DNA from: CAWATG01 sp963785035
Lineage (GTDB): Bacteria > Actinomycetota > Acidimicrobiia > IMCC26256 > CAWATG01
Assembly (NCBI GenBank): GCA_963785035.1
Contig: CAWATG010000011.1
Location: 434,001 to 498,000 of the forward strand
DNA length: 64,000 nucleotides
Direction of reading: 5' to 3'
How positions within the stretch are numbered: the stretch's first letter is position 1; each line of letters opens with the position of its first letter. Below are positions 16,342 to 26,581 of this stretch, in pieces. The notes below the pieces were generated by a model. The model was not told the origin of the DNA. It worked only from the letters and a program-made list of their open reading frames with translations, and did not search any database. A program made the position numbers and the translations under genes.

Positions 16342-19300
16342 TGCCGAAGCGGACGGATCTGCACTCGATCCTGATACTCGGTAGCGGTCCGATCGTGATC
16401 GGTCAGGCATGCGAGTTCGACTATTCGGGAACCCAGGCGTGTCGCGTCCTGCGCGACGAGGGCTATCGCATCATCCTGGTCAACTCGAACCCGGCAACGA
16501 TCATGACCGACCCTGAGTTCGCGGACGCAACGTACATCGAACCGCTCGACGTCGAGACCGTGACGCGGATCATCGACCAGGAGCGTCCGGACGCCGTGTT
16601 GCCGACGCTCGGTGGCCAGACTGCACTCAATCTCGCTATCGCACTCGACGAAGCGGGCGTGTTCGAGGAGTACGGCGTCGAGCTCATCGGGGCGAGTGTC
16701 GAGGCAATCCATACTGCAGAGAACCGCCAGCGTTTCAAGGCTGCAATGCAGGAGATCGGCCTGAGCGTTCCGCGTTCTGGCTTTGCCTACACGCTGAACG
16801 AGGCATTGGCGGTGGGTGACGAGATCGGATACCCGGTCATCGTGCGACCGTCGTTCATCCTCGGTGGCAGCGGAACGGGCCTTGCCTACGACCGGGATCA
16901 GCTCACCGGTGTCGCGGCAGCCGGGCTGGTCGCGAGTCCGATCACCGAGATCCTGATCGAGCAGTCGGTGGTGGGCTGGAAGGAGTACGAACTCGAAGTC
17001 ATGCGCGATCACGCCGACAACGTGGTCGTGGTGTGCTCGATCGAGAACTTCGATCCGATGGGCGTCCACACCGGCGATTCCATCACGGTAGCACCAGCAC
17101 AAACGTTGTCCGACGTCGAGTACCAGCGAATGCGTGACGCGGCATTTGCGTGCATCCGTCGAATCGGTGTCGACACCGGTGGCTCGAACATCCAGTTCGC
17201 ATTGAATCCGACAAATGGCGCGATGGTCGTGATCGAGATGAACCCGCGGGTGTCGCGTTCGAGCGCGTTGGCTTCGAAGGCAACAGGATTTCCGATTGCG
17301 AAGATCGCCGCACGCCTCGCAGTGGGCTACCGACTCGACGAGGTCCTCAACGACATCACCGGTGTGACACCGGCGTCCTTCGAGCCGACAATCGACTACG
17401 TCGTGACGAAGATCCCGCGTTGGGCGTTTGAGAAGCTGCCGGGTTCCTCGCCGGTACTGGGCACCATGATGCAGTCGGTGGGCGAGGCAATGGCGATCGG
17501 GCGCACGTTCCCCGAGTCGCTGCAGAAGGCGATCCGTTCGCTCGAGACCGGTCGGCACGGACTCAATTGTGATCCCGGCGAAACGGCTTCGGATGCCTTG
17601 ACCAATGAGGAGTTGGTGGTTGCCGCGTCGACGGCGACACCTGAACGGATCTTTCATGTCGAGGCGGCGCTGCGACGGTTCGCGTCGATCGAGAGGATCC
17701 ACGAAGCGTCACGGATCGACCCGTGGTTTCTCGATCAGATGCTGCAGATCACCGAGATGCGTGACTATCTCCGCAGCGTTGGTTTCGCTGCGATGACCCG
17801 CTCGGTTTGGCGCGCGGCGAAGCGTTGTGGATTCGGCGACGGGCAACTCGCCTACCTCTGGGGTGTGAGCCAGGACGAGGTACGTGCGGCGCGCCTCGAG
17901 GCCGGGGTGCGAGTTACGTACAAGACCGTCGATACCTGTGCTGCTGAGTTCGAAGCCGAGACGCCCTATCACTATGGGACCTTCGAGGACACCGACGAGG
18001 TGGCGCCTGCGAAGAAACGCGTCGTGATGATTCTTGGCAGCGGCCCCAACCGGATCGGACAGGGTGTCGAGTTCGACTATTGCTGCGTTCATGCTGCGTT
18101 TGCCGTTTCGGAAAGTGGCTTCGAAGCAGTGATGGTGAACTGCAATCCCGAGACCGTATCGACCGATTACGACACCAGCGACCGGTTGTTCTTCGAACCG
18201 TTGACGATCGAAGGTGTGCTCAATGTCTGCGACGCCTTGAACCCACACGGTGTGATCGTCTCGCTTGGCGGGCAGACGCCCCTGAAGTTGGCACACGCGC
18301 TCGCAAGTTGCAGGCGTTCCGATCCTGGGGACGAGCCCCGCTTCGATCGATCTTGCCGAGGATCGTGAGCGTTTCAATGAGGTCTGCGCTCGCGTGGGTA
18401 TCCCACAACCTCCTGGCGGCATGGCAGCGACACCGGAGGCGGCGCTCGCCGTCGCAGAGCGGTGGGATACCCCGTCCTGGTGCGACCGTCGTATGTGCTG
18501 GGCGGGCGTGCGATGCAGATCGTTTACGACGCCGATGCGTTGTGCATGGCGATGGCCGAGCTCGATGTTGCGGGGAGCCTGGGGAGAGAGGGTGGCCTGT
18601 CCGCCGAGCGACCGGCGCTCATCGACCGCTTTCTCGAGGATGCGGTCGAGGTGGATGTCGATGCCTTGCGCGATGGTTCGGGCGAGGTTCTGATCGGCGG
18701 GATCATGGAACACATCGAGGCGGCCGGTGTGCATTCGGGCGATTCTGCGTGTGCGATCCCTCCGCAGACGTTGTCCGCGGAGGTGGTCGAGGTCATCGAG
18801 CGTTACACCGTTGCCCTGGGTGACGCGCTCGATGTTCGTGGACTGTTGAACGTCCAATATGCGGTGAAGGACGGGCAGGTATTCGTACTCGAGGCCAACC
18901 CGCGTGCGAGCCGTACGGTTCCTTTTGTGAGTAAGGCGACGGGTGTTCCATTGGCCAAGATCGCGACGCGTGTGATGCTTGGCGCGACGTTGGCTGAGCT
19001 TCGCAGCATGGGGGTGCTCACTCCGCCGAGCAACGGTGGGCACATCGCCGTGAAGGAGGCGGTCTTGCCGTTCAATCGCTTCCCTGAGGTCGATACGATC
19101 CTCGGACCGGAGATGCGCTCGACCGGTGAAGTGATGGGTATCGACCGCTCCTTCGGATTGGCCTTTGCCAAGAGTCAAAGTGCAGCCGGCAACGCGTTGC
19201 CGTTGTCGGGAACGGTGTTCCTCTCACTTGCCGATCGCGACAAGCCGCAAGGGTTGCTCGCCGCTCGTCGATTCGCCGAACAGGGATTCGCGCTCGCTGC

Positions 19301-19646
19301 GACGGCCGGCACAGCTGCAGCGTGTGAATCCGAGGGGATTGCGGTTGCAACCGTTGTCTCGAAAGTGGGCGACTCGGCGGGAGTTCACGACAGCCGTGTC
19401 GACGCCGTTGAGCTCATCGCATCGGGCAAGGTCGACCTGGTTGTCAATACGCCGCGTGGTCGGGGACCGCGTGCCGATGGAGCGCATATCCGCCGAAGCG
19501 CCATGAGGCACAAGGTTCCCTGTCTCACGACGGTCGCCGCCGCTCTTGCTGCCTCGGCGGGCATTGCCGAGTTGAGCACCTCGTCACCCACGGCGCGCGC
19601 GCTGCAGGATTACCACCGCGATCAGCAGCTGCGTCTGGACGTCTGA
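16341..19646 (+). CDS. carB: Carbamoyl-phosphate synthase, large subunit (two compensating frameshifts)
   Basis: CarB makes carbamoyl phosphate from bicarbonate, ammonia and two ATP, feeding both pyrimidines and the arg operon. Both ATP-grasp halves are present: SGPIVIGQACEFDYSGTQAC starts the first, SGPNRIGQGVEFDYCCVHA the second, and an MGS-like allosteric domain ends the protein. An apparent extra base at about 18306-18309 and a missing base at about 18459-18463 throw the segment between them out of frame; reading through the two gives about 1101 residues, the usual length. I treat it as one functional gene with sequence errors. Confidence 0.9.
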
Positions 19647-19699
19647 GGTGTCGGACCGCCTCGCTTTCCCGGGATTCGTCGTGTGTTGCGACCACGTGA

Positions 19700-20653
19700 A
19701 CGGTCGGTGTTGGCGCAATCGGTGTTGGTGTCGTCGACACGACCGTTCGTGTCGGTCGCGTCGAGCTTCGCAATCCGATCGTGGCAGCATCGGGAACGTT
19801 TGGTCACAGTGACGAATTGGCGTTGATGTGTGATCCGACGCAGTTGGGCGCGGTGACGGTGAAGTCCGTCGCGCTCTTCCCGTGTGCGGGCAACGCAGCG
19901 CCCCGGTTGCATACGAGTGCCGCGGGAATGATCAACTCGGTCGGGCTTCAGGGTCCTGGCGTCGACGTGTGGATCGACGAGGAGCTTCCCGTGTTGCGGG
20001 CCAGGGGGGCGCGTGTGGTGGCGTCGATCTGGGGTCGCACGCGTGAGGACTATGCGGGCGCTGCGCGCAAGATCGCCGCGGTGGCCGACGAGCTTCTCGC
20101 GCTCGAGGTGAATATCAGTTGTCCGAACGTCGAAGACCGCTCGCGGATGTTCAGTCATGACGAGACCGTCACACGTGAGGTCATCACGTCGGTCGTCTCC
20201 GCTGTCGGCGACCTGCCGGTCTGGGCCAAGCTCTCGCCGAACGTCACGTCGATCGTTGATATCGCAGGAGGCGCAATCGCAGGAGGCGCCGACGCCCTCA
20301 CCCTCATCAATACGGTGATGGGACTCGCGGTCGACGCCGAGCGTCGTCGGCCCGTCCTGGGCGGCGGGGGAGGCGGACTCTCGGGTCCGGCGGTGAAGCC
20401 GGTGGCGCTGCGAGCGGTTGGCGACGTCAGGCGCGCGTTCCCTGAGGTGGCGTTGATCGGTACGGGCGGGGTGTCCTCGGGGCTCGATGCCGTGGAGATG
20501 ATGGTGGCGGGTGCCAACGCTGTCGGCGTCGGCACGGCAACGTTTCTGGATCCGCGCGCGACGATCAAGATCCGCGACGGGTTGGTCTCGTGGTGTGCCC
20601 ATCGGGGTATCAGGCAGGTCGCGGAGCTGAGCAGCACGCTGATCTGGGACTGA
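19700..20653 (+). CDS. pyrD: Dihydroorotate dehydrogenase, class 1B-like catalytic subunit; start unresolved
   Basis: PyrD oxidises dihydroorotate to orotate with FMN. The sequence has VELRNPIVAASGTFGH, TSAAGMINSVGLQGPGVD, the catalytic-Cys segment EVNISCPNV and the FMN phosphate loop LIGTGGVSSG, most like class 1B enzymes. The first in-frame start is GTG 19781, which cuts off VDTTVRVGRVELRNPI; the frame is open back to 19700 with no usable start, so another indel near 19690-19735 is likely. Class 1B enzymes normally need PyrK for electron transfer to NAD, and no pyrK lies in this cluster. Confidence 0.82.
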   Translation, partial: TVGVGAIGVGVVDTTVRVGRVELRNPIVAASGTFGHSDELALMCDPTQLGAVTVKSVALFPCAGNAAPRLHTSAAGMINSVGLQGPGVDVWIDEELPVLRARGARVVASIWGRTREDYAGAARKIAAVADELLALEVNISCPNVEDRSRMFSHDETVTREVITSVVSAVGDLPVWAKLSPNVTSIVDIAGGAIAGGADALTLINTVMGLAVDAERRRPVLGGGGGGLSGPAVKPVALRAVGDVRRAFPEVALIGTGGVSSGLDAVEMMVAGANAVGVGTATFLDPRATIKIRDGLVSWCAHRGIRQVAELSSTLIWD

Positions 20654-20726
20654 CACGACGGGTGCAGCTGGAGGCCTTCCTGTTGCCCAGTGGAGGTGTT
20701 GCCCTCTACTGTCGCCGGATCTGCGA

Positions 20727-20743
20727 GCGGGGCGGAGCCCCGC
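20727..20743 (+). terminator. Short GC hairpin between pyrD and mihF
   Basis: GCGGGG and CCCCGC pair around CGGAG, 74 nt after pyrD, without a T-run. It may end the pyr transcript or lie in the mihF leader. Confidence 0.35.
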
Positions 20744-20781
20744 CGGACGTTGTCCCAGCCGTTGACCAGGAGGTTTCCCGC

Positions 20782-21096
20782 ATGCCGCTTCCACCGACCC
20801 TCTCGCCCGAACAGCGCCAAGCCGCGTTGGAGAAGGCCGCTGTCGCTCGGCGCGTGCGAGCCGAAATCAAGGAGAGGCTCAAGATCGGGACGCTCAGCCT
20901 TGAGGAGCTCTTCGATCAGGGTGACGCCGATGAGATCCTGGCGAAGCTGAAGGTGGTCAGCGTGCTCGAGTCGATGCCCGGCGTCGGCAAGGTGCGTGCT
21001 CGCAGGCTCATGGAGGAGTTGGAGATCAGCGAAAGTCGCCGGTTGCGGGGTCTTGGCCGCAACCAGCGCGAGGCGCTGCTCGGCCGATTCGCCTGA
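20782..21096 (+). CDS. mihF: Actinobacterial integration host factor (mIHF)
   Basis: mIHF is a single-chain nucleoid-associated protein unrelated to HU/IHF and confined to actinobacteria. The 104-residue protein has a basic N-terminal helix (LEKAAVARRVRAEIKERLK), then the S13-like helix-hairpin-helix core SVLESMPGVGKVRARRLMEEL. The ATG follows CCAGGAGG, and the pyr-mihF-gmk-rpoZ order matches mycobacteria. A longer frame starting at 20590 overlaps pyrD and is rejected. Confidence 0.93.
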   Translation: MPLPPTLSPEQRQAALEKAAVARRVRAEIKERLKIGTLSLEELFDQGDADEILAKLKVVSVLESMPGVGKVRARRLMEELEISESRRLRGLGRNQREALLGRFA

Positions 21097-21110
21097 GCCC
21101 GTTCGACACC

Positions 21111-21680
21111 GTGGCGGCGCGATCGGGGCTCTTGCTGGTTCTCTCCGGCCCTTCGGGGGCGGGCAAGGGTGCGATCGCCGCCGGCATGTTGGAGCGTGAT
21201 CGGGGCTTGTGGCGATCAGTGTCGATCACGACGCGCCAGCGGCGTACCGGTGAGATCGATGGCGTTGACTACCTGTTCGTGACGCCGGAGGAATTCGAGG
21301 CGATCCGTGAACGCGGAGGATGTCTCGAGTGCTTCGAGGTCTTCGGCCACTGGTACGGCACACCGCGCGAGCCTGTGGTCGGACACCTGGCGACCGGCCA
21401 GGATGTTCTCCTGGAGATCGATGTGCAGGGCGCCATGGCAGTCCGGGAGGCCTACCCGGATGCCGTGTTGATCTTTGTGCGCCCTCCGAGTCGGGCCGTG
21501 CAGCGTGCGCGACTCGAGCGTCGTGGCCAGGATTCGCCTGAAACCATCGAGCGACGTCTGGCCAGGGCCGATTCCGAGGAGGCGGCCGCTGAACGATTTG
21601 ACGGGGTTGTCATCAACGACGACCTGGGGCAAGCCATCGATGAGGTGGCTGCTATCGTGGAGGCACACCGAGCGCCGTAG
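21111..21680 (+). CDS. gmk: Guanylate kinase
   Basis: It phosphorylates GMP to GDP. The 189-residue protein has the P-loop LSGPSGAGKGAI, the GMP-binding SITTRQRRTGEIDGVDYLFV and VLLEIDVQGAMAV. The GTG at 21111, 14 nt after mihF, gives the expected N-terminus. The stretch to rpoZ (21681-21748) shows no clear element. Confidence 0.95.
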   Translation: MAARSGLLLVLSGPSGAGKGAIAAGMLERDRGLWRSVSITTRQRRTGEIDGVDYLFVTPEEFEAIRERGGCLECFEVFGHWYGTPREPVVGHLATGQDVLLEIDVQGAMAVREAYPDAVLIFVRPPSRAVQRARLERRGQDSPETIERRLARADSEEAAAERFDGVVINDDLGQAIDEVAAIVEAHRAP

Positions 21681-21748
21681 CGAGCGGGTGCGCCCGAGCG
21701 CCTGAGCGTGCGGGTTCTGTTGGATCCCCCGAATCGGAGCACCAAGCC

Positions 21749-22060
21749 ATGGCTGACCGTCGCGCATCGCTGATCGACCCTCGAATGGAGTCCCTGCTCA
21801 GTAAGGTCGACTCCAAGTTCACCCTCGTGACCTCGTCGTCGAAGCGTGCCCGCGAGATCAATGACTACTACAACCAGCTCGGCGAGGGTCTGGGAAAGAT
21901 CGTCCCGCCACAGGTGACATCGGTGTCGCGCAAGCCGCTGACGATCGCTATGGAAGAAATCGCAGCGTCCAAGATCGGCTGGTTTCGTCCTGAGGGCGTT
22001 GATGGCTCGGACATCGTCAGTTCGGACGCTGTCGCGGCCGACCCGGAAACCACCCAGTAG
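21749..22060 (+). CDS. rpoZ: RNA polymerase omega subunit
   Basis: Omega stabilises the beta-prime subunit. The 103-residue protein contains the family signature SKFTLVTSSSKRAREINDYY followed by VTSVSRKPLTIAMEEIAASK, with a short acidic tail. Its place between gmk and coaBC is conserved in actinobacteria. Confidence 0.93.
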   Translation: MADRRASLIDPRMESLLSKVDSKFTLVTSSSKRAREINDYYNQLGEGLGKIVPPQVTSVSRKPLTIAMEEIAASKIGWFRPEGVDGSDIVSSDAVAADPETTQ

Positions 22061-22125
22061 GTCGCACGTTCGGTGGGCCCGATTCGCTACTCCGTGAGCA
22101 CGGTGTTCCACCAGCAAGTCGGTGC

Positions 22126-23376
22126 GTGGTGAGTTCCGGGTCCGGCGATTCCGCCGTGTCGCGGACCGCGTTGCGGGGCCGGCGGATCGTCCTTGGCGTC
22201 ACAGGTGGCATTGCCGCGTACAAGGCGATCGACATCTGCCGTCAGCTGGTCGACGCCGGCGCGTACGTCATGCCTGTGATCACCGACGACGCGCAGCGCT
22301 TCGTCGGCGCCGTGACGTTTTCGGCTCTGGCGTCGGAGCCCGCACGCACCTCGCTCTTCGATGGGGATGATCCCATCCCGCACACGAGGCTTGGTCAAAG
22401 CGCGGATCTCGTCCTCGTCGCCCCGGCCACCGCCAAGCTCATCGGCAAATACACCGCAGGTATCTCCGACGATCTGCTCTGCGCCACACTGCTCGCCACA
22501 CGTGCACCCGTGATGTTGGCGCCTGCCATGCACACCGAGATGTGGGAGCATCCAGCGGTTCAGGAAAACCTCGCGGTGCTGCGACGACGTGGTGTGCACG
22601 TCATCGATCCCGAGTCCGGCCGCCTTGCCGGCGGCGATGTCGGCGAAGGGCGTCTCGCCTCACCCGATCGAATCGTCGACGCGGCCGCCGAGTTTCTCGG
22701 TCGCGATGCGCCACTTGCGGGTTTTCGCGTCCTGGTGACGGCTGGGGGAACGCGCGAGCCGATCGACCCTGTGCGATTCGTAGGTAATCGATCCTCGGGC
22801 AAGATGGGCTACGCCCTCGCGAGTGCGGCGTCGATGGCCGGCGCCGCTGTCACGCTCGTCACGACCCAGGGCCGTCCGGCTCCTCCGGCGATCGATGTGG
22901 TGCGCGTCGATACCGCAGCCGAGATGGCCGATGCTGTGCTGAGCAGATTTCCCGAATGCGACGTCGTGGTGATGGCAGCTGCGGTTGCGGATTTTCGGCC
23001 GAAGGCCGTTGCCGAGGAGAAGCTGAAGAAGCACGCCGGCGTTCCCGAAGTGCTGCTCGAGCCGACGCCCGACATCTTGGCGATGCTCGGAGAGCGAAAG
23101 GAACACCAATTCCTGGTGGGGTTCGCGGCCGAAACCGAGGCCGTCCGGGAACACGCAGCAGAAAAGCTCCGCAACAAGCGCGTCGATTTGATGGTCGCAA
23201 ACGACGTTTCGGGCGCCGACGCCGGCTTCGAGGTCGATCACAACCGCGCCTCGCTCCTCTTTGCCGGCTCTGAGTATCCAATCGAGGAACTCCCGTTGAT
23301 GGAGAAAACGGAGCTGGCCGCGATTATCGTCGCTCGTATCGCGAAGTTGCTCGGTCCAGCGAACGCCGCGACCTGA
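22126..23376 (+). CDS. coaBC: Phosphopantothenoylcysteine decarboxylase / synthetase
   Basis: This bifunctional coenzyme A enzyme joins cysteine to 4-phosphopantothenate (CoaB) and decarboxylates the product (CoaC). The N-terminal flavoprotein CoaC domain shows LGVTGGIAAYKAIDICR and PAMHTEMWEHPAVQ. The CoaB domain starts near residue 200 with VLVTAGGTREPIDPVRFVGN and carries DVVVMAAAVADFRPK. The 416-residue length is normal. Two close GTG starts (22126, 22129) are possible. Confidence 0.93.
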   Translation: MVSSGSGDSAVSRTALRGRRIVLGVTGGIAAYKAIDICRQLVDAGAYVMPVITDDAQRFVGAVTFSALASEPARTSLFDGDDPIPHTRLGQSADLVLVAPATAKLIGKYTAGISDDLLCATLLATRAPVMLAPAMHTEMWEHPAVQENLAVLRRRGVHVIDPESGRLAGGDVGEGRLASPDRIVDAAAEFLGRDAPLAGFRVLVTAGGTREPIDPVRFVGNRSSGKMGYALASAASMAGAAVTLVTTQGRPAPPAIDVVRVDTAAEMADAVLSRFPECDVVVMAAAVADFRPKAVAEEKLKKHAGVPEVLLEPTPDILAMLGERKEHQFLVGFAAETEAVREHAAEKLRNKRVDLMVANDVSGADAGFEVDHNRASLLFAGSEYPIEELPLMEKTELAAIIVARIAKLLGPANAAT

Positions 23377-23490
23377 CTTTCCGGGGCCTCGCCTGGATTG
23401 CGCAGGCAGGCACAGCTCGGGCCGGCTCCGGCACACCGCAGCAGCGCACGGCTGGGACACACAACCGGAAACTTGTACAGGGGAGAGACA

Positions 23491-24687
23491 GTGGCGAACC
23501 GTTTCACGTTCACGTCGGAATCGGTGACCGAGGGTCACCCCGACAAGATGTCGGACCAGATCAGCGATTCGGTGCTCGACGCCATTCTGGAACAGGACCC
23601 GCAAAGCCGCGTGGCCTGCGAAACGCTCTGCACGACGGGTCTGGTCGTCGTGGCAGGTGAGATCTCGACGAACGCCTACGTCGACATTCCACGTCGCGTC
23701 CGCGACACCGTGCGGGCCATCGGTTACGACCGCGAGTCCTACGGCTTCGACGGGAACACCTGTGGAGTGATCGTTTCGATCGACGAGCAGTCACCTGATA
23801 TCGCACAGGGTGTCGACAAGGCCCTGGAGCAGCGCGGCGGCGCGAGCGACCGCTTCGACGAGGTCGGCGCCGGCGACCAAGGAATGATGTTCGGCTACGC
23901 CGCCGACGAGACCGCCGATCTCATGCCGATGCCGATCTGGTTGGCGCACAAGTTGGCGTTCCGTCTCGCCGAGGTACGCAAGCTGGGCATCCTGGACTAC
24001 ATCCGACCTGACGGGAAGACGCAGGTCTCGATTGACTACGAGAATGGCGTGCCCAAACGCCTCAAGACCGTTCTGATTTCGACGCAACACGGACCCGGTG
24101 TCGACATCGAAGGTCAGATGAAGCCCGACCTGCTCGAGCACGTCATTCGTCCGTTGCTTCCGCCGCAGTTCGCGGACGATCCCTTCGAGACACTTGTGAA
24201 CCCGACAGGCGTGTTCGAACTGGGTGGTCCGCATGCCGACTGTGGCCTGACAGGCCGCAAGATCATCGTCGACACCTACGGAGGCGCAGCGCGTCACGGT
24301 GGGGGCGCGTTCTCAGGCAAGGACCCGACCAAGGTTGACCGCTCGGCTGCATACGCCGTTCGCCATGTCGCCAAGAACGTCGTCGCTGCGGGCCTCGCTC
24401 GTCGTTGTGAAGTACAGGTCGCCTACGCGATTGGTGTCGCTCGTCCGGTATCGGTGATGGTCGAGACGTTTGGCACGAGCGTCATCGACGAAGAGAAGCT
24501 CTCGACGCTGGTGCAGGAGTATTTCGACTTGCGCCCGGCGGCGATCATCGAACGTCTCAACCTCCGGCGGCCGATCTTTCAGCGCACGGCCGCGTACGGC
24601 CATTTCGGTCGCCCCGAGGTTGATTTCACGTGGGAGTCGACCGACGAGGCGGCCTTGTTGAAAAAGGCGGCTGAGGCGCTCGCCTGA
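23491..24687 (+). CDS. metK: S-adenosylmethionine synthase
   Basis: It forms SAM from methionine and ATP. The 398-residue protein has FTSESVTEGHPDKMSDQISD, GAGDQGMMFGYA and GGGAFSGKDPTKVDRSAAYA. The GTG at 23491 follows GGGGAGAG; a longer frame from 23398 reads low-complexity sequence and is not used. I looked in 23377-23490 for a SAM riboswitch and saw none. Confidence 0.96.
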   Translation: MANRFTFTSESVTEGHPDKMSDQISDSVLDAILEQDPQSRVACETLCTTGLVVVAGEISTNAYVDIPRRVRDTVRAIGYDRESYGFDGNTCGVIVSIDEQSPDIAQGVDKALEQRGGASDRFDEVGAGDQGMMFGYAADETADLMPMPIWLAHKLAFRLAEVRKLGILDYIRPDGKTQVSIDYENGVPKRLKTVLISTQHGPGVDIEGQMKPDLLEHVIRPLLPPQFADDPFETLVNPTGVFELGGPHADCGLTGRKIIVDTYGGAARHGGGAFSGKDPTKVDRSAAYAVRHVAKNVVAAGLARRCEVQVAYAIGVARPVSVMVETFGTSVIDEEKLSTLVQEYFDLRPAAIIERLNLRRPIFQRTAAYGHFGRPEVDFTWESTDEAALLKKAAEALA

Positions 24688-24715
24688 TTCGACGTCCGAT
24701 TCAACGCCCGGCGCG

Positions 24716-26539
24716 GTGGGGACGCCCGATGATCCAGAGCGGGTCTGTCGCGTGCGCCCCGACCTCCCGGCAGTTGACAAGGCTTTCGACTATCTCGTTC
24801 CGGCGTCGATGGCCGACGATGTCGTGGTCGGCGCGATCGTGCGGATCCCGTTGCACGGTCGCCGCGTTCGAGGCTGGGTCGTCGCTGACGATGTGGTCCC
24901 CGAGACCGATCACGCCCGGTTGCGGCCGCTGCTGAAGGTTTCGTCGGCTGGGCCACCTCCGGAGATTCTCGACCTGTGTGCCTGGGTGGCGTGGCGCTAC
25001 GCCGGGCGTCAGGTTGGCCTCCTGCGAACGGCGTCGCCACCGAACACGGTGCTACCGACGCGACCTGGTGTAGCTGACGCGCGCACGGCACCTGCTGGAA
25101 CGGCGAACGGTGTCGATCCTGCGCGAGAACTGTGCCGCGAGGTGTTGGTCTGGCCACCGGCAACGGATAGGCGTCCGCTCGTCCTCGATCGGTTGGCAGC
25201 GTCGGGATCGACGATCGTCATCGTTCCCGACGCTGCTCGCGCGCCGGTGCTGATGCGCGAGCTTGTCGCACGTGGCCACGCTGTGCTGTCGCTCCGTGCT
25301 GATCAGACCGACGCCCAGCGAAGCGCCGCGTGGGATCGGGCGCGGCGCGGGGGATGTGTCGTCATCGGATCTCGTCTTGCGGTGTTCGCACCAGTTCCGG
25401 ATCTCGAGGCGATCATCGTTCTCGACGAAGGCGACGAGTCGCTGCAGGATGAGCGTGCCCCAACCTGGAATGCACGCGAAGTCGCGCTCGAACGCGCGCG
25501 GCGCACCGGCGCGGCGCTGACGTTGGCGAGTCCGGCGCCTTCGCTCGAAGCGGAAATGGACGTCGGTTTGCCCATCCGGCCGAACCGCGCGGTCGAGCGC
25601 GAAGGATGGCCGACGCTCATCGTCGTGGACCAACGTGACGAGCCGCCAGGCCGAGGAATGTTCTCCGATGGTCTGGTCGCTGCGCTCCACAAAGCCTTGA
25701 CTGACAACGGGCGGGCTCTGTGCGTCCTGAATCGGAAAGGGCGCGCGCGGTTGATGGTGTGCGCCGCGTGTGGGACCACCGCAACCTGTGAGTTCTGTGG
25801 CGCGGCTGTCATGGAGACCGCCACGGGTCTTGCCTGTCAGCGTTGTGCTGCGGAACGACCGATGGTGTGTCGAACGTGTCATGCCGTGCGTTTCAAAGCA
25901 TTGCGGCGCGGTATCACGCGCGTTCGCGATGAGTTGGACGCGCTTCTCGCTCGGGCGCAGGTCGCCGAGGTCGACGCCTCGACCGAAGATGTTCCCGTTG
26001 CCGATGTTCTCGTGGGAACCGAGGCAGTACTGCACCGCGTGCCGAGAGTGCCCGAACGACCCGTGCGACTTGTCGCGTACCTCGATGTCGATCAGGAGCT
26101 GTTGGCGCCGCGCTATCGCGCTGCGGAGCAAGCCTTATGGCTGCTGATCCGCGGAGCGCGTCTGGTGGGTCCACGGAGCGGCGGCGGCTGCTTGCTGGTA
26201 CAAACCAGGGTTCCCGACCATGAGGTGCTCGAATCGGTGCGAAGTGCCGATCCCGGCCCGGTGACCGAGGCCGAACGTGGACGACGCCGGCTTCTGGGAT
26301 ATCCACCATATGGTGCGCTCGCCGAGATATCGGGTGCCCCGGATGCGGTCACGGCGGCAGCGAGTTCACTGCGCTCCGCTGGCCTGACGGTGCTCGGGCC
26401 AACCCTGGAGGGTTTGTCGGCCCGGGCGCTGGTTCATGGGCCGACCGTGTCGCTCCTCTGTGATCAGCTGGCCGTGACGCTCGAGGCAGGGTCTCCAGCA
26501 GGACGTCTACGGGTGGCGGTGGATCCTCCCAGGATCTGA
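24716..26539 (+). CDS. priA: PriA-like primosomal protein, helicase motifs degenerate
   Basis: PriA restarts stalled replication forks. The 607-residue protein keeps the 3' DNA-binding domain (DLPAVDKAFDYLVPASMADD) and the zinc cysteines (CAACGTTATCEFCG, CQRCAAERPMVCRTCH). The Walker A lysine motif is absent (SGSTIVIVPDAARAP stands there) and the DEAH-type box reads DEGD, so it should not work as an ATP-driven helicase. Actinobacterial PriA proteins are generally degenerate in this way and are called probable replication restart proteins. It lies between metK and def. Confidence 0.88.
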   Translation: MGTPDDPERVCRVRPDLPAVDKAFDYLVPASMADDVVVGAIVRIPLHGRRVRGWVVADDVVPETDHARLRPLLKVSSAGPPPEILDLCAWVAWRYAGRQVGLLRTASPPNTVLPTRPGVADARTAPAGTANGVDPARELCREVLVWPPATDRRPLVLDRLAASGSTIVIVPDAARAPVLMRELVARGHAVLSLRADQTDAQRSAAWDRARRGGCVVIGSRLAVFAPVPDLEAIIVLDEGDESLQDERAPTWNAREVALERARRTGAALTLASPAPSLEAEMDVGLPIRPNRAVEREGWPTLIVVDQRDEPPGRGMFSDGLVAALHKALTDNGRALCVLNRKGRARLMVCAACGTTATCEFCGAAVMETATGLACQRCAAERPMVCRTCHAVRFKALRRGITRVRDELDALLARAQVAEVDASTEDVPVADVLVGTEAVLHRVPRVPERPVRLVAYLDVDQELLAPRYRAAEQALWLLIRGARLVGPRSGGGCLLVQTRVPDHEVLESVRSADPGPVTEAERGRRRLLGYPPYGALAEISGAPDAVTAAASSLRSAGLTVLGPTLEGLSARALVHGPTVSLLCDQLAVTLEAGSPAGRLRVAVDPPRI

Positions 26540-26581
26540 AGCAGCGCCGGAGGCAGGTGGGCTCACTGGTACGATCGTTGC

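Noticed and set aside
18306..18465. carB split into two genes or a pseudogene
   Set aside because: A +1 and a -1 change about 155 nt apart restore a full-length CarB with no loss of conserved sequence.
19647..19780. pyrK or pyrF between carB and pyrD
   Set aside because: The gap is too short and no fitting frame encodes a conserved motif.
23377..23490. SAM riboswitch upstream of metK
   Set aside because: No match to SAM-I, SAM-II or SAM-IV core sequences on inspection.
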